Assembly: GCA_035315685.1 (NCBI GenBank)
Contig: DATFXR010000629.1
Coordinates: 1-19,949, forward strand
DNA from: QHWK01 sp035315685
GTDB lineage: Bacteria; Acidobacteriota; Vicinamibacteria; Vicinamibacterales; CAVVIG01
Direction: 5' to 3'
DNA: 19,949 nt
The position numbers and the translations under genes are program-made. Positions 7,871-15,295 of this stretch are shown here, piece by piece (position 1 is the stretch's first letter; the number at the start of each line of letters is the position of its first letter). The notes beneath the pieces were generated by a model. That model saw nothing but the letters and a program-made list of their open reading frames with translations, searched no databases and was not told the DNA's origin.

Positions 7871-9264
7871 AGATTCATCTCGTCGGCGTCTGCGGAACCG
7901 CGATGGCGACGCTCGCCGCGATGTTGAAGCGCAAGGGTTACGACGTGCAGGGCTCCGATCAGGACGTCTACCCGCCGATGAGCGACTTCCTCGCCGCCGA
8001 GCGCATTCCGACGCTCAGCGGCTACGCGGCCGATCACATCACCGGCGACATCGAACTGGTGGTCGTCGGCAACGCGATCTCGCGCGGCAACCCGGAACTC
8101 GAGGAGGTGCTCGACCGCAAGATCCGCTATTGCTCGCTGCCCGAAGCGGTCCGCGAGCATTTCCTCTGGGGAGCACGGTCGATCGTGATTGCCGGCACGC
8201 ACGGCAAGACGACGACCACGGCGCTCGCCGGCTGGCTCCTGACCCACGGCGGCCTCGATCCGAGCGTGCTCGTCGGCGGCATCGCGCGCAACCTCGGCGA
8301 GCGCGGATCGAGCTACCGGATGGGGCGGGGCCGCGACTTCGTCATCGAAGGAGACGAGTACGACAGCGCCTTCTTCGACAAGACCGCGAAGTTTCTGAAG
8401 TACCTGCCGGACATCGCCGTCGTCAACAACGTCGAGTTCGATCATGCCGACATCTACGCCGACTTCGACGCGGTCATGCTCGCGTTCCGCCGGCTCGTGA
8501 ATCTGGTGCCGCGCAAGGGACTGCTGCTCATCGGCGCCGACAGTCGGGCCGCTCGGGCGCTCCTCGAGAAGGCGGTCTCACGCGTCCAGACGTTCGGCAC
8601 CGGAGACGAGGTCGAGTGGCAGGCGCACGATCTGGCGCCGTCGGGCAGCTCGACGCGCTTTCACGTCCGGCGCAAGGGATCTCCGTTCGGCAGCTTCGAG
8701 GTGCCGCTCGTCGGCGCGTATAACGTGCGCAATGCGACGGCTGCGATCGCCGTCGCCGCCGAAGTCGGGCTGAGCGTCGAGGCGATCGCGGAAGGCCTGC
8801 GCACCTTCAGCGGCGTGAAGCGGCGCCTCGAAGTCGTCGGCGTCGCAGACGGCGTCACCATTGTCGACGACTTCGCGCATCATCCGACCGCCGTCGCCGA
8901 GACGCTCGCCGGCCTCCGCGCGTCGAATCCTGGCGCACGCATCTGGGCGGTCTTCGAGCCGCGCTCTGCTTCGTCGTGCCGGCGCATCTTTCAGGACGAC
9001 TTCGCCCGCGCCTTCTCGGCCGCCGACGAAGTCGTCGTCGCGCCGATCTTCCGCTCGAAGCTGCCGGAGTCGGAGCGGCTCTCGGTTCCCGAGCTCGTGC
9101 GCGACTTGAATGCGCAGCAGCTGTCAGCGCGCGAGGCCGAATCGCTCGACGCCATCGTCGACACCGTCGTGAAGGAACATCGATCGGGCGATCTCGTCGT
9201 GCTGATGTCCAACGGGGGATTCGGCGGGATTCATCAGAAGCTTCTCAGAGCGCTTCAGTCGTGA
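7867..9264 (+). CDS. mpl: UDP-N-acetylmuramate:L-Ala-gamma-D-Glu-meso-DAP ligase
   Basis: 465 residues. Mpl ligates recovered tripeptide directly to UDP-MurNAc, bypassing MurC, MurD and MurE. It opens with KIHLVGVCGTAMATLAAML (2-20), the Mpl form of the nucleotide-binding start (MurC has 'GIGGxGMSGIA'). Then come VGNAISRGNPELEEVLD (67-83), an Mpl-specific block, the ATP loop AGTHGKTTTTALA (109-121), EGDEYDSAFFDK, VVNNVEFDHADIY, and the C-terminal DDFAHHPTAVAETLAGLR. The ATG at 7867 overlaps the ldcA stop (ATGA), and an in-frame upstream extension exists but runs inside ldcA and is rejected. The stop overlaps pxpB by GTGA. MurC is the only serious alternative and fits the motifs less well. Confidence 0.93.
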   Translation: MKIHLVGVCGTAMATLAAMLKRKGYDVQGSDQDVYPPMSDFLAAERIPTLSGYAADHITGDIELVVVGNAISRGNPELEEVLDRKIRYCSLPEAVREHFLWGARSIVIAGTHGKTTTTALAGWLLTHGGLDPSVLVGGIARNLGERGSSYRMGRGRDFVIEGDEYDSAFFDKTAKFLKYLPDIAVVNNVEFDHADIYADFDAVMLAFRRLVNLVPRKGLLLIGADSRAARALLEKAVSRVQTFGTGDEVEWQAHDLAPSGSSTRFHVRRKGSPFGSFEVPLVGAYNVRNATAAIAVAAEVGLSVEAIAEGLRTFSGVKRRLEVVGVADGVTIVDDFAHHPTAVAETLAGLRASNPGARIWAVFEPRSASSCRRIFQDDFARAFSAADEVVVAPIFRSKLPESERLSVPELVRDLNAQQLSAREAESLDAIVDTVVKEHRSGDLVVLMSNGGFGGIHQKLLRALQS

Positions 9265-9998
9265 GCAGCCACTACCGCATCGTGCCGGCCGGCGAGTCGG
9301 CGCTGATCGTCGAGTTCGAGGAGCGCATCGATCCCGTCGTCAACGCGACGACGATCGGCTGCGCGAACGCGATTCAGGCGGCGGCGATTCCCGGCGTGCG
9401 CGACGTCGTGCCGACGTACCGATCGGTGGCGATCTACTTCGATCCGCTCCGCACCGACACCGATGCATTGCTCGAACGGATTACCCACGAGGCGGAATCC
9501 GCCGGCCCGGGCGCGGTCGTGCCCGGTGAGCCGGTGCGGATTCCGGTCTGCTACGGCGGCGATCTCGGGCCCGATCTGCCGCAGGTCGCCGCGTTCGCGA
9601 AGATGTCCGAGGACGATGTCGTGCGGCTGCACGGCAGCACGACCTACCGCGTGTTCATGCTCGGCTTCGTGCCCGGCTTCGCCTATCTCGGCATGGTCGA
9701 TCCGCGAATCGCGATGCCACGCCGCGCGACGCCGCGCGTCCGGGTGCCCTGTGGTTCGGTGGGCATTGCCGGCGTCCAGACCGGGATCTACCCGGCGGAG
9801 ACGCCCGGCGGCTGGCAGCTGATCGGACGCACGCCGGTTCGACCGTTCGACCCGCTGCGCGCCCATCCATTTCTGATGAAGGCGGGCGATGCCGTGCAGT
9901 TCTACGCGATCGACCGCGCCGAGTTCGACCGGCTGCAGCGTGATCCGAACCTGGCGGGCCGTCAGCCCGGCGGGGCCGACGCGGGAGAGGCGTCGTGA
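9261..9998 (+). CDS. pxpB: 5-oxoprolinase subunit B (KipI/AHS1 family)
   Basis: 245 residues from a GTG at 9261, which overlaps the mpl stop by 4 nt; the open frame extends further upstream but inside mpl. Signatures of the AHS1/KipI family are GESALIVEFEERID (11-24), RVFMLGFVPGFAYLGMVD (130-147) and PCGSVGIAGVQTGIYPAETP (163-182), followed by GGWQLIGRTP. PxpA, PxpB and PxpC together form the ATP-dependent bacterial 5-oxoprolinase that opens pyroglutamate to glutamate. PxpA (LamB/YcsF family) is not in this window. B and C homologues were first named KipI/KipA for a Bacillus kinase inhibitor, but no such role is suggested here. The placement inside a murein-recycling operon is unusual. Confidence 0.92.
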   Translation: MSSHYRIVPAGESALIVEFEERIDPVVNATTIGCANAIQAAAIPGVRDVVPTYRSVAIYFDPLRTDTDALLERITHEAESAGPGAVVPGEPVRIPVCYGGDLGPDLPQVAAFAKMSEDDVVRLHGSTTYRVFMLGFVPGFAYLGMVDPRIAMPRRATPRVRVPCGSVGIAGVQTGIYPAETPGGWQLIGRTPVRPFDPLRAHPFLMKAGDAVQFYAIDRAEFDRLQRDPNLAGRQPGGADAGEAS

Positions 9999-10957
9999 AG
10001 CTGGAGCCGGCCGGGGCGGGTGTGCTCGTCGTGCGGCCCGGCATGCTGACGACGATCCAGGATGCCGGGCGGTGGGGTGTGCAGGCGCGCGGCGTCCCGG
10101 TCGCAGGGCCGATGGATCCGGTGTCGCATCGCCTCGCCAACGCGCTCGTCCGCAACTCGCCGCAGGCGGCGGCGCTCGAGATCACGCTGCTCGGGCCGGA
10201 GCTCGAGTTCGACGACGAGCGGGTCGTGGCGGTGACGGGCGCGCAGTTCGACCTCTCGCTCGACGGCCGGGCGATGCCGTCGAACGCGCCGTTCATCGTG
10301 TCGGCAGGCGCGCGCCTGCGCTTTGGCGCGCGACGAGCCGGGGCGCGCGCGTACCTCGCTATCGGGGGTGGCATCGCGGTGCCGCCGACGCTCGGCAGCC
10401 GCGCGACTCATCTGATCAGCGCGATGGGCGGTTTGCACGGCCGCGCCCTCGCCGCCGGTGACGTGCTGCCGCTCGGCCAGGCCAACGACGTCTACGGCGC
10501 CGTCTCGCTGCCGCAATCCGCCGTGGTCGCGCTGCCCGATCGGCACGCACAAGTGCGCGTGCTGCCTGGACCGCAGACGGAGTATTTCGCGTCCGACGCG
10601 CTCGCCGTGCTGCAATCGGCGCCGTACACGATCGCGCAGAACTCGGACCGGATGGGGTTCCGGCTGGCCGGTCCGCCCCTGTCGCACGTGCGCGGCGCCG
10701 ACATCATCTCCGATGCCACGCCGCTCGGCGTGCTGCAGGTTCCTGCGTCCGGCGAGCCGATTCTGCTGATGGCCGATCGACAGACGGCCGGCGGATACCC
10801 GAAGATCGCGACGGTGATCGCCGCCGACATCCCCGTGGTCGGCCAGCTCGGACCGGGCGATACGATTTCGTTCAGCGTGTGCACCCTGCGCGAGGCGATG
10901 GCGGCGCTGATTGCGCAGGAGCGTACGCTGATGGCCGTCGAAGCGGGCCACCTGTGA
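9995..10957 (+). CDS. pxpC: 5-oxoprolinase subunit C (KipA/AHS2, biotin-dependent carboxyltransferase-like)
   Basis: 320 residues. The AHS2-domain signatures are clear: VVRPGMLTTIQDAGRWGVQA near the start, then GVPVAGPMDPVSHRLANALV, LGPELEF, later NSDRMGFRLAGPPL, and near the C terminus ADRQTAGGYPKIATVIAADI. It is the partner of PxpB, and the two commonly form a complex or are fused. The GTG at 9995 overlaps the pxpB stop by 4 nt, and its own stop overlaps murB by GTGA, so expression is locked to the neighbours. Related domains occur in urea amidolyase, which handles another cyclic or amide substrate by ATP hydrolysis. The subunit assignment is firm; the actual substrate in this organism is not proven. 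Confidence 0.92.
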   Translation: MKLEPAGAGVLVVRPGMLTTIQDAGRWGVQARGVPVAGPMDPVSHRLANALVRNSPQAAALEITLLGPELEFDDERVVAVTGAQFDLSLDGRAMPSNAPFIVSAGARLRFGARRAGARAYLAIGGGIAVPPTLGSRATHLISAMGGLHGRALAAGDVLPLGQANDVYGAVSLPQSAVVALPDRHAQVRVLPGPQTEYFASDALAVLQSAPYTIAQNSDRMGFRLAGPPLSHVRGADIISDATPLGVLQVPASGEPILLMADRQTAGGYPKIATVIAADIPVVGQLGPGDTISFSVCTLREAMAALIAQERTLMAVEAGHL

Positions 10958-11901
10958 GCGCCTTCGAGGCGGCAATGCGCGCCGCGTTTGGCGTCGACCG
11001 CGTCGGCGCGGACGTGCCGCTCGCGCCGTCCACCACGTTCCATGTCGGCGGTCCGGCGCAGTGGCTGATCGAGACACGCAGCACCGACGAGTTGCTGCGC
11101 GCGTTGCAGATCGCCCACGACGCGCGCGTGCCAGTGACGCTGCTCGGCGGCGGATCGAACGTGCTCGTCTCGGATCGCGGCGTCAGCGGTCTCGTCGTTC
11201 GCCCACGCGGGGGCGAAGTGACGCGCATCGACGACCACCGGATCCGCGCCGACGCGGCGGTGACGATCAATGGAGTCGTGCGGTGGACGATCAATCACGG
11301 TGTGGCCGGCCTCGAAGCATGGGCCGGGACACCCGGGACAGTCGGCGGCGCGATCTACGGCAACGCTCACTTCAGCGGGCGGTCGATTGGCGACGTCGTC
11401 GACAGCGTGCGGATCGCCGCGCGCGACGGCAGCGTGCAGGATGTGTCTGCGCCGGCGATGGCCTTCGGCTACGATCGCAGCCGCTTGCAGTCGTCTCGCG
11501 AGGTCCTGCTTTCGGCGATGTTCCGCGTCACGTCCGGCGATCCGGCGTTGCTGCGCGCGACGGCGCGCGCGTCGCTGGCGTTTCGGAAGCGGACGCAGCC
11601 GCTCGACTCACCAAGCGCCGGGTGCATCTTTCAGAATCCCGAGCCAGGGCGCGACGTGGTACCCGACGGGATTCCGTGGTCTGCGGGCGCGCTGGTCGAT
11701 CGCGCCGGCCTCAAGGGTGCCGTCGTCGGCGGCGCCCGCGTGTCGCCGACCCACGGCAATTTCATCGTCAACGACGGCGCGGCGACGGCTGTCGAGATCA
11801 GGCAGCTGATCGATCGCTGTCGCGCGGAGGTGCGCGATCGCTTCGGAGTCGAGCTGCGCGAGGAGATCGTGTACCTCGGGGATTGGGGAGTGGCGGACTA
11901 G
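10954..11901 (+). CDS. murB: UDP-N-acetylenolpyruvoylglucosamine reductase MurB, Cys variant
   Basis: 315 residues from a GTG at 10954, chosen because it makes the same 4-nt overlap (GTGA) seen at the preceding junctions; the open frame upstream lies inside pxpC. MurB reduces enolpyruvyl-UDP-GlcNAc to UDP-MurNAc using FAD and NADPH. FAD-binding blocks: TLLGGGSNVLVSDRG (62-76) and AGTPGTVGGAIYGNAH (124-139). FGYDRSR (171-177) and ELREEIVYLG (300-309, the C-terminal Glu) follow the type II MurB pattern. The proton-donor site reads PSAGCIFQNP (220-229), with Cys224 where E. coli has Ser. The last residues GDWGVAD are written in the start of a GATTGG repeat tract. Confidence 0.94.
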   Translation: MSAFEAAMRAAFGVDRVGADVPLAPSTTFHVGGPAQWLIETRSTDELLRALQIAHDARVPVTLLGGGSNVLVSDRGVSGLVVRPRGGEVTRIDDHRIRADAAVTINGVVRWTINHGVAGLEAWAGTPGTVGGAIYGNAHFSGRSIGDVVDSVRIAARDGSVQDVSAPAMAFGYDRSRLQSSREVLLSAMFRVTSGDPALLRATARASLAFRKRTQPLDSPSAGCIFQNPEPGRDVVPDGIPWSAGALVDRAGLKGAVVGGARVSPTHGNFIVNDGAATAVEIRQLIDRCRAEVRDRFGVELREEIVYLGDWGVAD

Positions 11902-11970
11902 GGTGATTGGTGAGTAGGGATTGGGGATTGGAGTGATTGGTAGGTGGTGATTGGTGATCCCGATCCCCGC
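11878..11970. repeat. GATTGG-type repeat tract between murB and murA
   Basis: Irregular repeats of GATTGG/GGTGATTGG run from the last codons of murB through the 80-nt gap (GATTGGGGAG, GGTGATTGGTGAG, GGATTGGGGATTGG, GGTGATTGGTGATC). It ends with GATCCCGATCCCC, which looks like a decayed reverse-complement arm, so it may be a broken foldback element. It is the only interruption in an otherwise overlapping operon. No promoter or Shine-Dalgarno sequence is visible before murA. Confidence 0.7.
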
Positions 11971-11981
11971 GGTGATTTGCG

Positions 11982-13238
11982 ATGTCGACGTTACTGATTG
12001 AAGGCGGGCAGCGCCTGTCGGGCGCCGTCGAAGTCGAAGGCAACAAGAACGCGGCGCTGCCCCTGCTGGCCGCGTGCCTGCTGACCCAGGACGAGTGCGT
12101 GCTGACCAACGTGCCGCGGATCAGCGACGTCGAGGTGATGGCCCGGTTGATTCTCGATCTCGGCGGTGAAGTCGAGGGCATCGGCAGCACGACGCTGCGG
12201 GTGCGATGTCCCGAAGTCGTGAAGGACGAACCAGACGGCGCGCTCGTCGGCCGGCTGCGCGGCTCGGTGCTGCTGCTCGGGCCGCTGCTCGCTCGCCGCG
12301 GCCGCGCTCACCTGGCAGCTCCTGGCGGAGATTTTCCGGCGCGCCGGACCATCGCGACACATCTCGAGGCGCTCGAGTCGATGGGCGCGCGGCAGCTGCC
12401 TGGATCGGGCCACATCCTCGAAGTACCAGATGGGCTGAAGGCGACGTCGATCTACCTGTACGAAGCATCGGTAACCGGCACGGAGACGGCGCTGCTCGCA
12501 GCGGCGGCGGTGCCAGGCATCAGCGAGATTCGTCACGCGGCCTGCGAGCCTCACGTGGTCGAGCTGTGCGAGTTTCTGACCCGGCTTGGCGTCCGGATCG
12601 CCGGCGCGGGCACGTCCACGATCCGCATCGAAGGCGCACGCACGTTGCACGGCGCCGAGCACCGGCTCTGGGGCGATTACATCGAGGCGGGCAGCTGGGC
12701 GGTCGTTGCGGCCATCACCGGCGGCGAAATTCAGATTCGTGGAGCACGCGCCGAGGACATGGAAGTATGTGCGGCAGTGCTGAGGCAGATGCAGATTCGC
12801 TGCACGGTGGACGACGAGCTGTTCACGGTCGAGCAAGCGCGGCTGCAGGCGGCGCGTCGAATCACCACCGGCCTGTGGCCCGGGTTTCCGAGCGATCTCG
12901 TGAGTCTCGTGACCGTCCTGGCGACGCAGGCTGACGGACAGACGCTCGTCCATGACTGGATGTACGAGCTGCGGCTGTTTGCGCTCGAGCAGCTGAGCGG
13001 CATGGGTGGCGATCTGTTTCTGTGCGATCCGCACCGGATCATCGTCACCGGTCCCAGGCGGCTGCGCGGCCGGCCGCTCGACAGCCGCGATCTGCGTTCG
13101 GGGATGGCGTTGATCGCTGCGGGTCTCGCCGCGGACGGCCAGAGCCGCCTCGCGCCGCTCGAGACGGTCGAACGTGGTTACGGCCGTCTCGTGGAGCGGC
13201 TGCAGAGTCTCGGTGCACGCGTCGCGCGGATGTCCTGA
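11982..13238 (+). CDS. murA: MurA-family UDP-GlcNAc enolpyruvyl transferase, divergent, with Asp at the catalytic Cys position
   Basis: 418 residues, the usual MurA length. EPSP-synthase-fold features: EGNKNAALPLLAACLL (19-34; K22 is the conserved Lys), RLRGSVLLLGPLLARRG (91-107), and PGFPSDLVS (300-308; D305 is the conserved catalytic Asp). The active-site loop reads APGGDFPARRTIATHL (113-128): Asp117 stands where most MurA enzymes have the Cys that fosfomycin alkylates. Other blocks also differ from canonical MurA: EASVTGTETALLAA instead of the 'SVGATEN' block, and HDWMYELRLFALEQL (324-338) instead of 'FENRFMH'. It follows murB on the same strand after an 80-nt repeat tract. It may be the only MurA or a specialised paralogue. 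An unrelated enolpyruvyl transferase is possible but less likely, given murB next door. Confidence 0.83.
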   Translation: MSTLLIEGGQRLSGAVEVEGNKNAALPLLAACLLTQDECVLTNVPRISDVEVMARLILDLGGEVEGIGSTTLRVRCPEVVKDEPDGALVGRLRGSVLLLGPLLARRGRAHLAAPGGDFPARRTIATHLEALESMGARQLPGSGHILEVPDGLKATSIYLYEASVTGTETALLAAAAVPGISEIRHAACEPHVVELCEFLTRLGVRIAGAGTSTIRIEGARTLHGAEHRLWGDYIEAGSWAVVAAITGGEIQIRGARAEDMEVCAAVLRQMQIRCTVDDELFTVEQARLQAARRITTGLWPGFPSDLVSLVTVLATQADGQTLVHDWMYELRLFALEQLSGMGGDLFLCDPHRIIVTGPRRLRGRPLDSRDLRSGMALIAAGLAADGQSRLAPLETVERGYGRLVERLQSLGARVARMS

Positions 13239-13291
13239 AAATGGCTGATGATGTCGCCGCCGAGCGCGCTGGACAGGCGAGGCGGACTCGG

Positions 13292-13297
13292 TTACCT
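13292..13297 (+). promoter_or_regulatory. Candidate -10 hexamer before the small secreted protein
   Basis: TTACCT (overlapping TACCTT one base later) ends 8 nt before the GTG at 13306, the same close spacing seen at several other genes here. It is weaker than the TAGAAT and TATACT sites. Confidence 0.28.
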
Positions 13298-13305
13298 TCT
13301 CACGC

Positions 13306-13773
13306 GTGAAGATGCTGCTCGGATTCGTGGCGCTCGTCCTGGTCGCGTTGCTGGCACCGGCGTCGATATCGGGTCAGTCCGGCGGCGGCGACCGACTGGT
13401 TCTGCTCGGTGACGTGGTCTATTTCTATCCGCCCGGCCACATGAAGAACTGCCTCCTGAACAACCAGTTCAAGCGCGGCGAGCCGGTCGGATTCCGGATG
13501 AACGCGATCAACCCTGCAAGTGGCAAACGCGATCGCGCCACTGAGCTCGTTGTTCATCTCACCTATGCCGGCAAGACGATCGACCTGCCAATGCGCGATC
13601 GTCAGACCGACCGGCAGCCCGAACGTGAGTTCTGGGTCGCCAAGTGGATGGTGCCCGACGATGCGCCGATGGGCATCGTCCGCTATACGGTGACCGCGAA
13701 GGATCCGCAAGGCCGCACCGGCGAGTTCAAGCCATTCGAGGTGCAGGCGTCGCAGATCACCATCGTCCCTTAG
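13306..13773 (+). CDS. Secreted protein of unknown function (155 aa)
   Basis: A GTG start (codons GTG AAG ATG CTG) is followed by a strong signal peptide: a Lys-containing start, a hydrophobic run to about residue 19, and a likely cleavage after SISGQ (about 20-24). The mature part is about 130 residues, predicted beta-rich: DVVYFYPPGHMKNCLLNNQF, then KRGEPVGFRMNAINPASGK, a VVHLTYAGKTIDLPM strand pair, EFWVAKWMVPDDAPMGIVRY and a YTVTAKDPQGRTGEF ending. The 'xVPDDAPxGxxxYxVxAxDxxGRxGxF' rhythm is like an Ig/fibronectin-type domain and echoes the A modules of the lipoprotein that starts only 14 nt after its stop. I do not recognise the family. The two genes probably form one transcript and work together in the periplasm or at the outer membrane. 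Confidence 0.78.
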   Translation: MKMLLGFVALVLVALLAPASISGQSGGGDRLVLLGDVVYFYPPGHMKNCLLNNQFKRGEPVGFRMNAINPASGKRDRATELVVHLTYAGKTIDLPMRDRQTDRQPEREFWVAKWMVPDDAPMGIVRYTVTAKDPQGRTGEFKPFEVQASQITIVP

Positions 13774-13787
13774 GCTGCGACGCAGCG

Positions 13788-15287
13788 GTGCCGTTCATCA
13801 GACGCGCGCCCCGTGCGGGTCCGGCGCTCGCGTTCGCGCTTGCGACCGCGCTTGCGGCGTGCTCCCGATCGCATTTCACCGAAGCGTCCGCCAGCGGCGC
13901 GCGCACGTCGACCGCGAACTCGCCGGTTGCGACCCTCGATCTCGAGTACGAAATGCCGGCCGTCGTCGGCGCCGCGGCGCACGCCACCGCCAGTAGTCTC
14001 GAGGCGGGAAAGACCGTCGATCTTCTCTGGGGTACGGTGACCGGCGGCTGGGTGATCGAGGACTACTATCACTTCCGCGGCAAGAAGTACGCAGAGGCGA
14101 CGAGATCGCTCGGCCAGTTTCCGGTGGACGCTAGCGGGAGATTGAACGCGGGCTTCGTCATTCCCGAGGACTACGGCGGTGTGCATGAAGTCGTCGCCCG
14201 CATCGGCGGCACCGCGGTTGCGCAGGGCGCCATCAACGTGTCGCAGACATTTGCGCTGTCGCCGGCGTCAGGTCCCGTCGGCACGCCGATCGAGCTGCGA
14301 GCCACCGGCCTCGGCTGGCGCACGATGGAAAGCACCTGGGTAGTGAACTGGGATAACCAGGAATTGGGCTTCGTGTCGGCTGCGGGCACGCGCGGATCAG
14401 CGGTCGCGCGCTTTCGCGCAACCGGACCGGCAGGCGATCACATCGTCAAGCTGTACACCGGCTGGCAGGGTCTCGGGTACCTGAACTACGAACAATCGCC
14501 GGTTGCGGCGCTGCCGCGACCGCAGTTTGCGTTTCGTACGACGCCTGGCGCGGTCCGCGACGCGTCGTACGCCGAGCCCTATCAACCGCAAGCGATTCCG
14601 AAGAGTGCCGCGAAAGATGGAGCACGGCTCGCGCTCACGCCGACGCAGGGACCGGTCGGCACGCGTGCGGTGCTGAGAGGTGACGGGTTCGCGGCGGGCA
14701 CCTCCGTGCAGCTCGTCTGGGAGACCGCCGTCGGGAGTCGGGTCAGCGACGCCGGCTTCACCCCTCAGGAAAACGTCATCGGTGCGATCACGACCGACGC
14801 CAGCGGCCGATTCGAACGGACCGTGACGATTCCAGACGATCTCGGCGGCCTGCACCGATTGGCTGTCCACCGCGGCGACGATCTCGTCGCGAGCACGCAG
14901 TTCGTGATCGAAACCAGCATTGTCGAGATCGCACCGCGGTCGGGACCGGCAGGGACGCCGGTGTCGATTCACCTGAAGGGAGTCGGTTGGACCGAGTACG
15001 ACAACATCTACGTCGCCACCTACGACAACGCCTACATGGGCTACGCGTGTGGCTTCAACAGCCACGGCGACGTGGTCATCAACTTCACCGCAACCGGCGA
15101 ACCTGGTCCGCACCTGATCGATCTGTATCCCGGAATCTACCAGGGACCTTCGACCGAGCCGCAGCAGTTGTACCGGTTACCCCAGCTGACCTACGCCGAC
15201 GATCATCCGGGCAACAAGATTCCGGCGCTGCGGTTCATCTTCGATGTCACGCCGCCGCAGCGAAGAACTCCAACGTCCACTCGCTGA
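13788..15287 (+). CDS. Lipoprotein with four Ig-like (IPT/TIG-like) domains in A-B-A-B order, function unknown
   Basis: 499 residues from a GTG at 13788. The first 25 residues are a lipoprotein signal ending in the lipobox ALAAC (21-25), which fixes this start although the frame stays open further upstream. The mature part is a tandem duplication. Module A (about 46-155 and 280-375) has a V-L-(L/V)-W strand, then DASGR and a (F/T)xIP(E/D)DxGG(V/L)H block. Module B (about 156-255 and 376-490) has SGP(V/A)GTP, a GxGW block, TWVVNWDN or IYVATYDN, ATG and a KLYTGWQG or DLYPGIYQG ending. SGPxGTP openings are typical of IPT/TIG-type Ig folds. It follows the small secreted protein by 14 nt and ends 8 nt from the convergent secretin gene. 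I recognise no enzyme motif; binding or surface scaffolding is a guess. Confidence 0.78.
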   Translation: MPFIRRAPRAGPALAFALATALAACSRSHFTEASASGARTSTANSPVATLDLEYEMPAVVGAAAHATASSLEAGKTVDLLWGTVTGGWVIEDYYHFRGKKYAEATRSLGQFPVDASGRLNAGFVIPEDYGGVHEVVARIGGTAVAQGAINVSQTFALSPASGPVGTPIELRATGLGWRTMESTWVVNWDNQELGFVSAAGTRGSAVARFRATGPAGDHIVKLYTGWQGLGYLNYEQSPVAALPRPQFAFRTTPGAVRDASYAEPYQPQAIPKSAAKDGARLALTPTQGPVGTRAVLRGDGFAAGTSVQLVWETAVGSRVSDAGFTPQENVIGAITTDASGRFERTVTIPDDLGGLHRLAVHRGDDLVASTQFVIETSIVEIAPRSGPAGTPVSIHLKGVGWTEYDNIYVATYDNAYMGYACGFNSHGDVVINFTATGEPGPHLIDLYPGIYQGPSTEPQQLYRLPQLTYADDHPGNKIPALRFIFDVTPPQRRTPTSTR

Positions 15288-15295
15288 CCGCTCGG

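Noticed and set aside
13644..13787. N-terminal extension of the lipoprotein gene
   Set aside because: It overlaps the small secreted protein gene; starting at GTG 13788 gives a proper lipoprotein signal with lipobox ALAAC.
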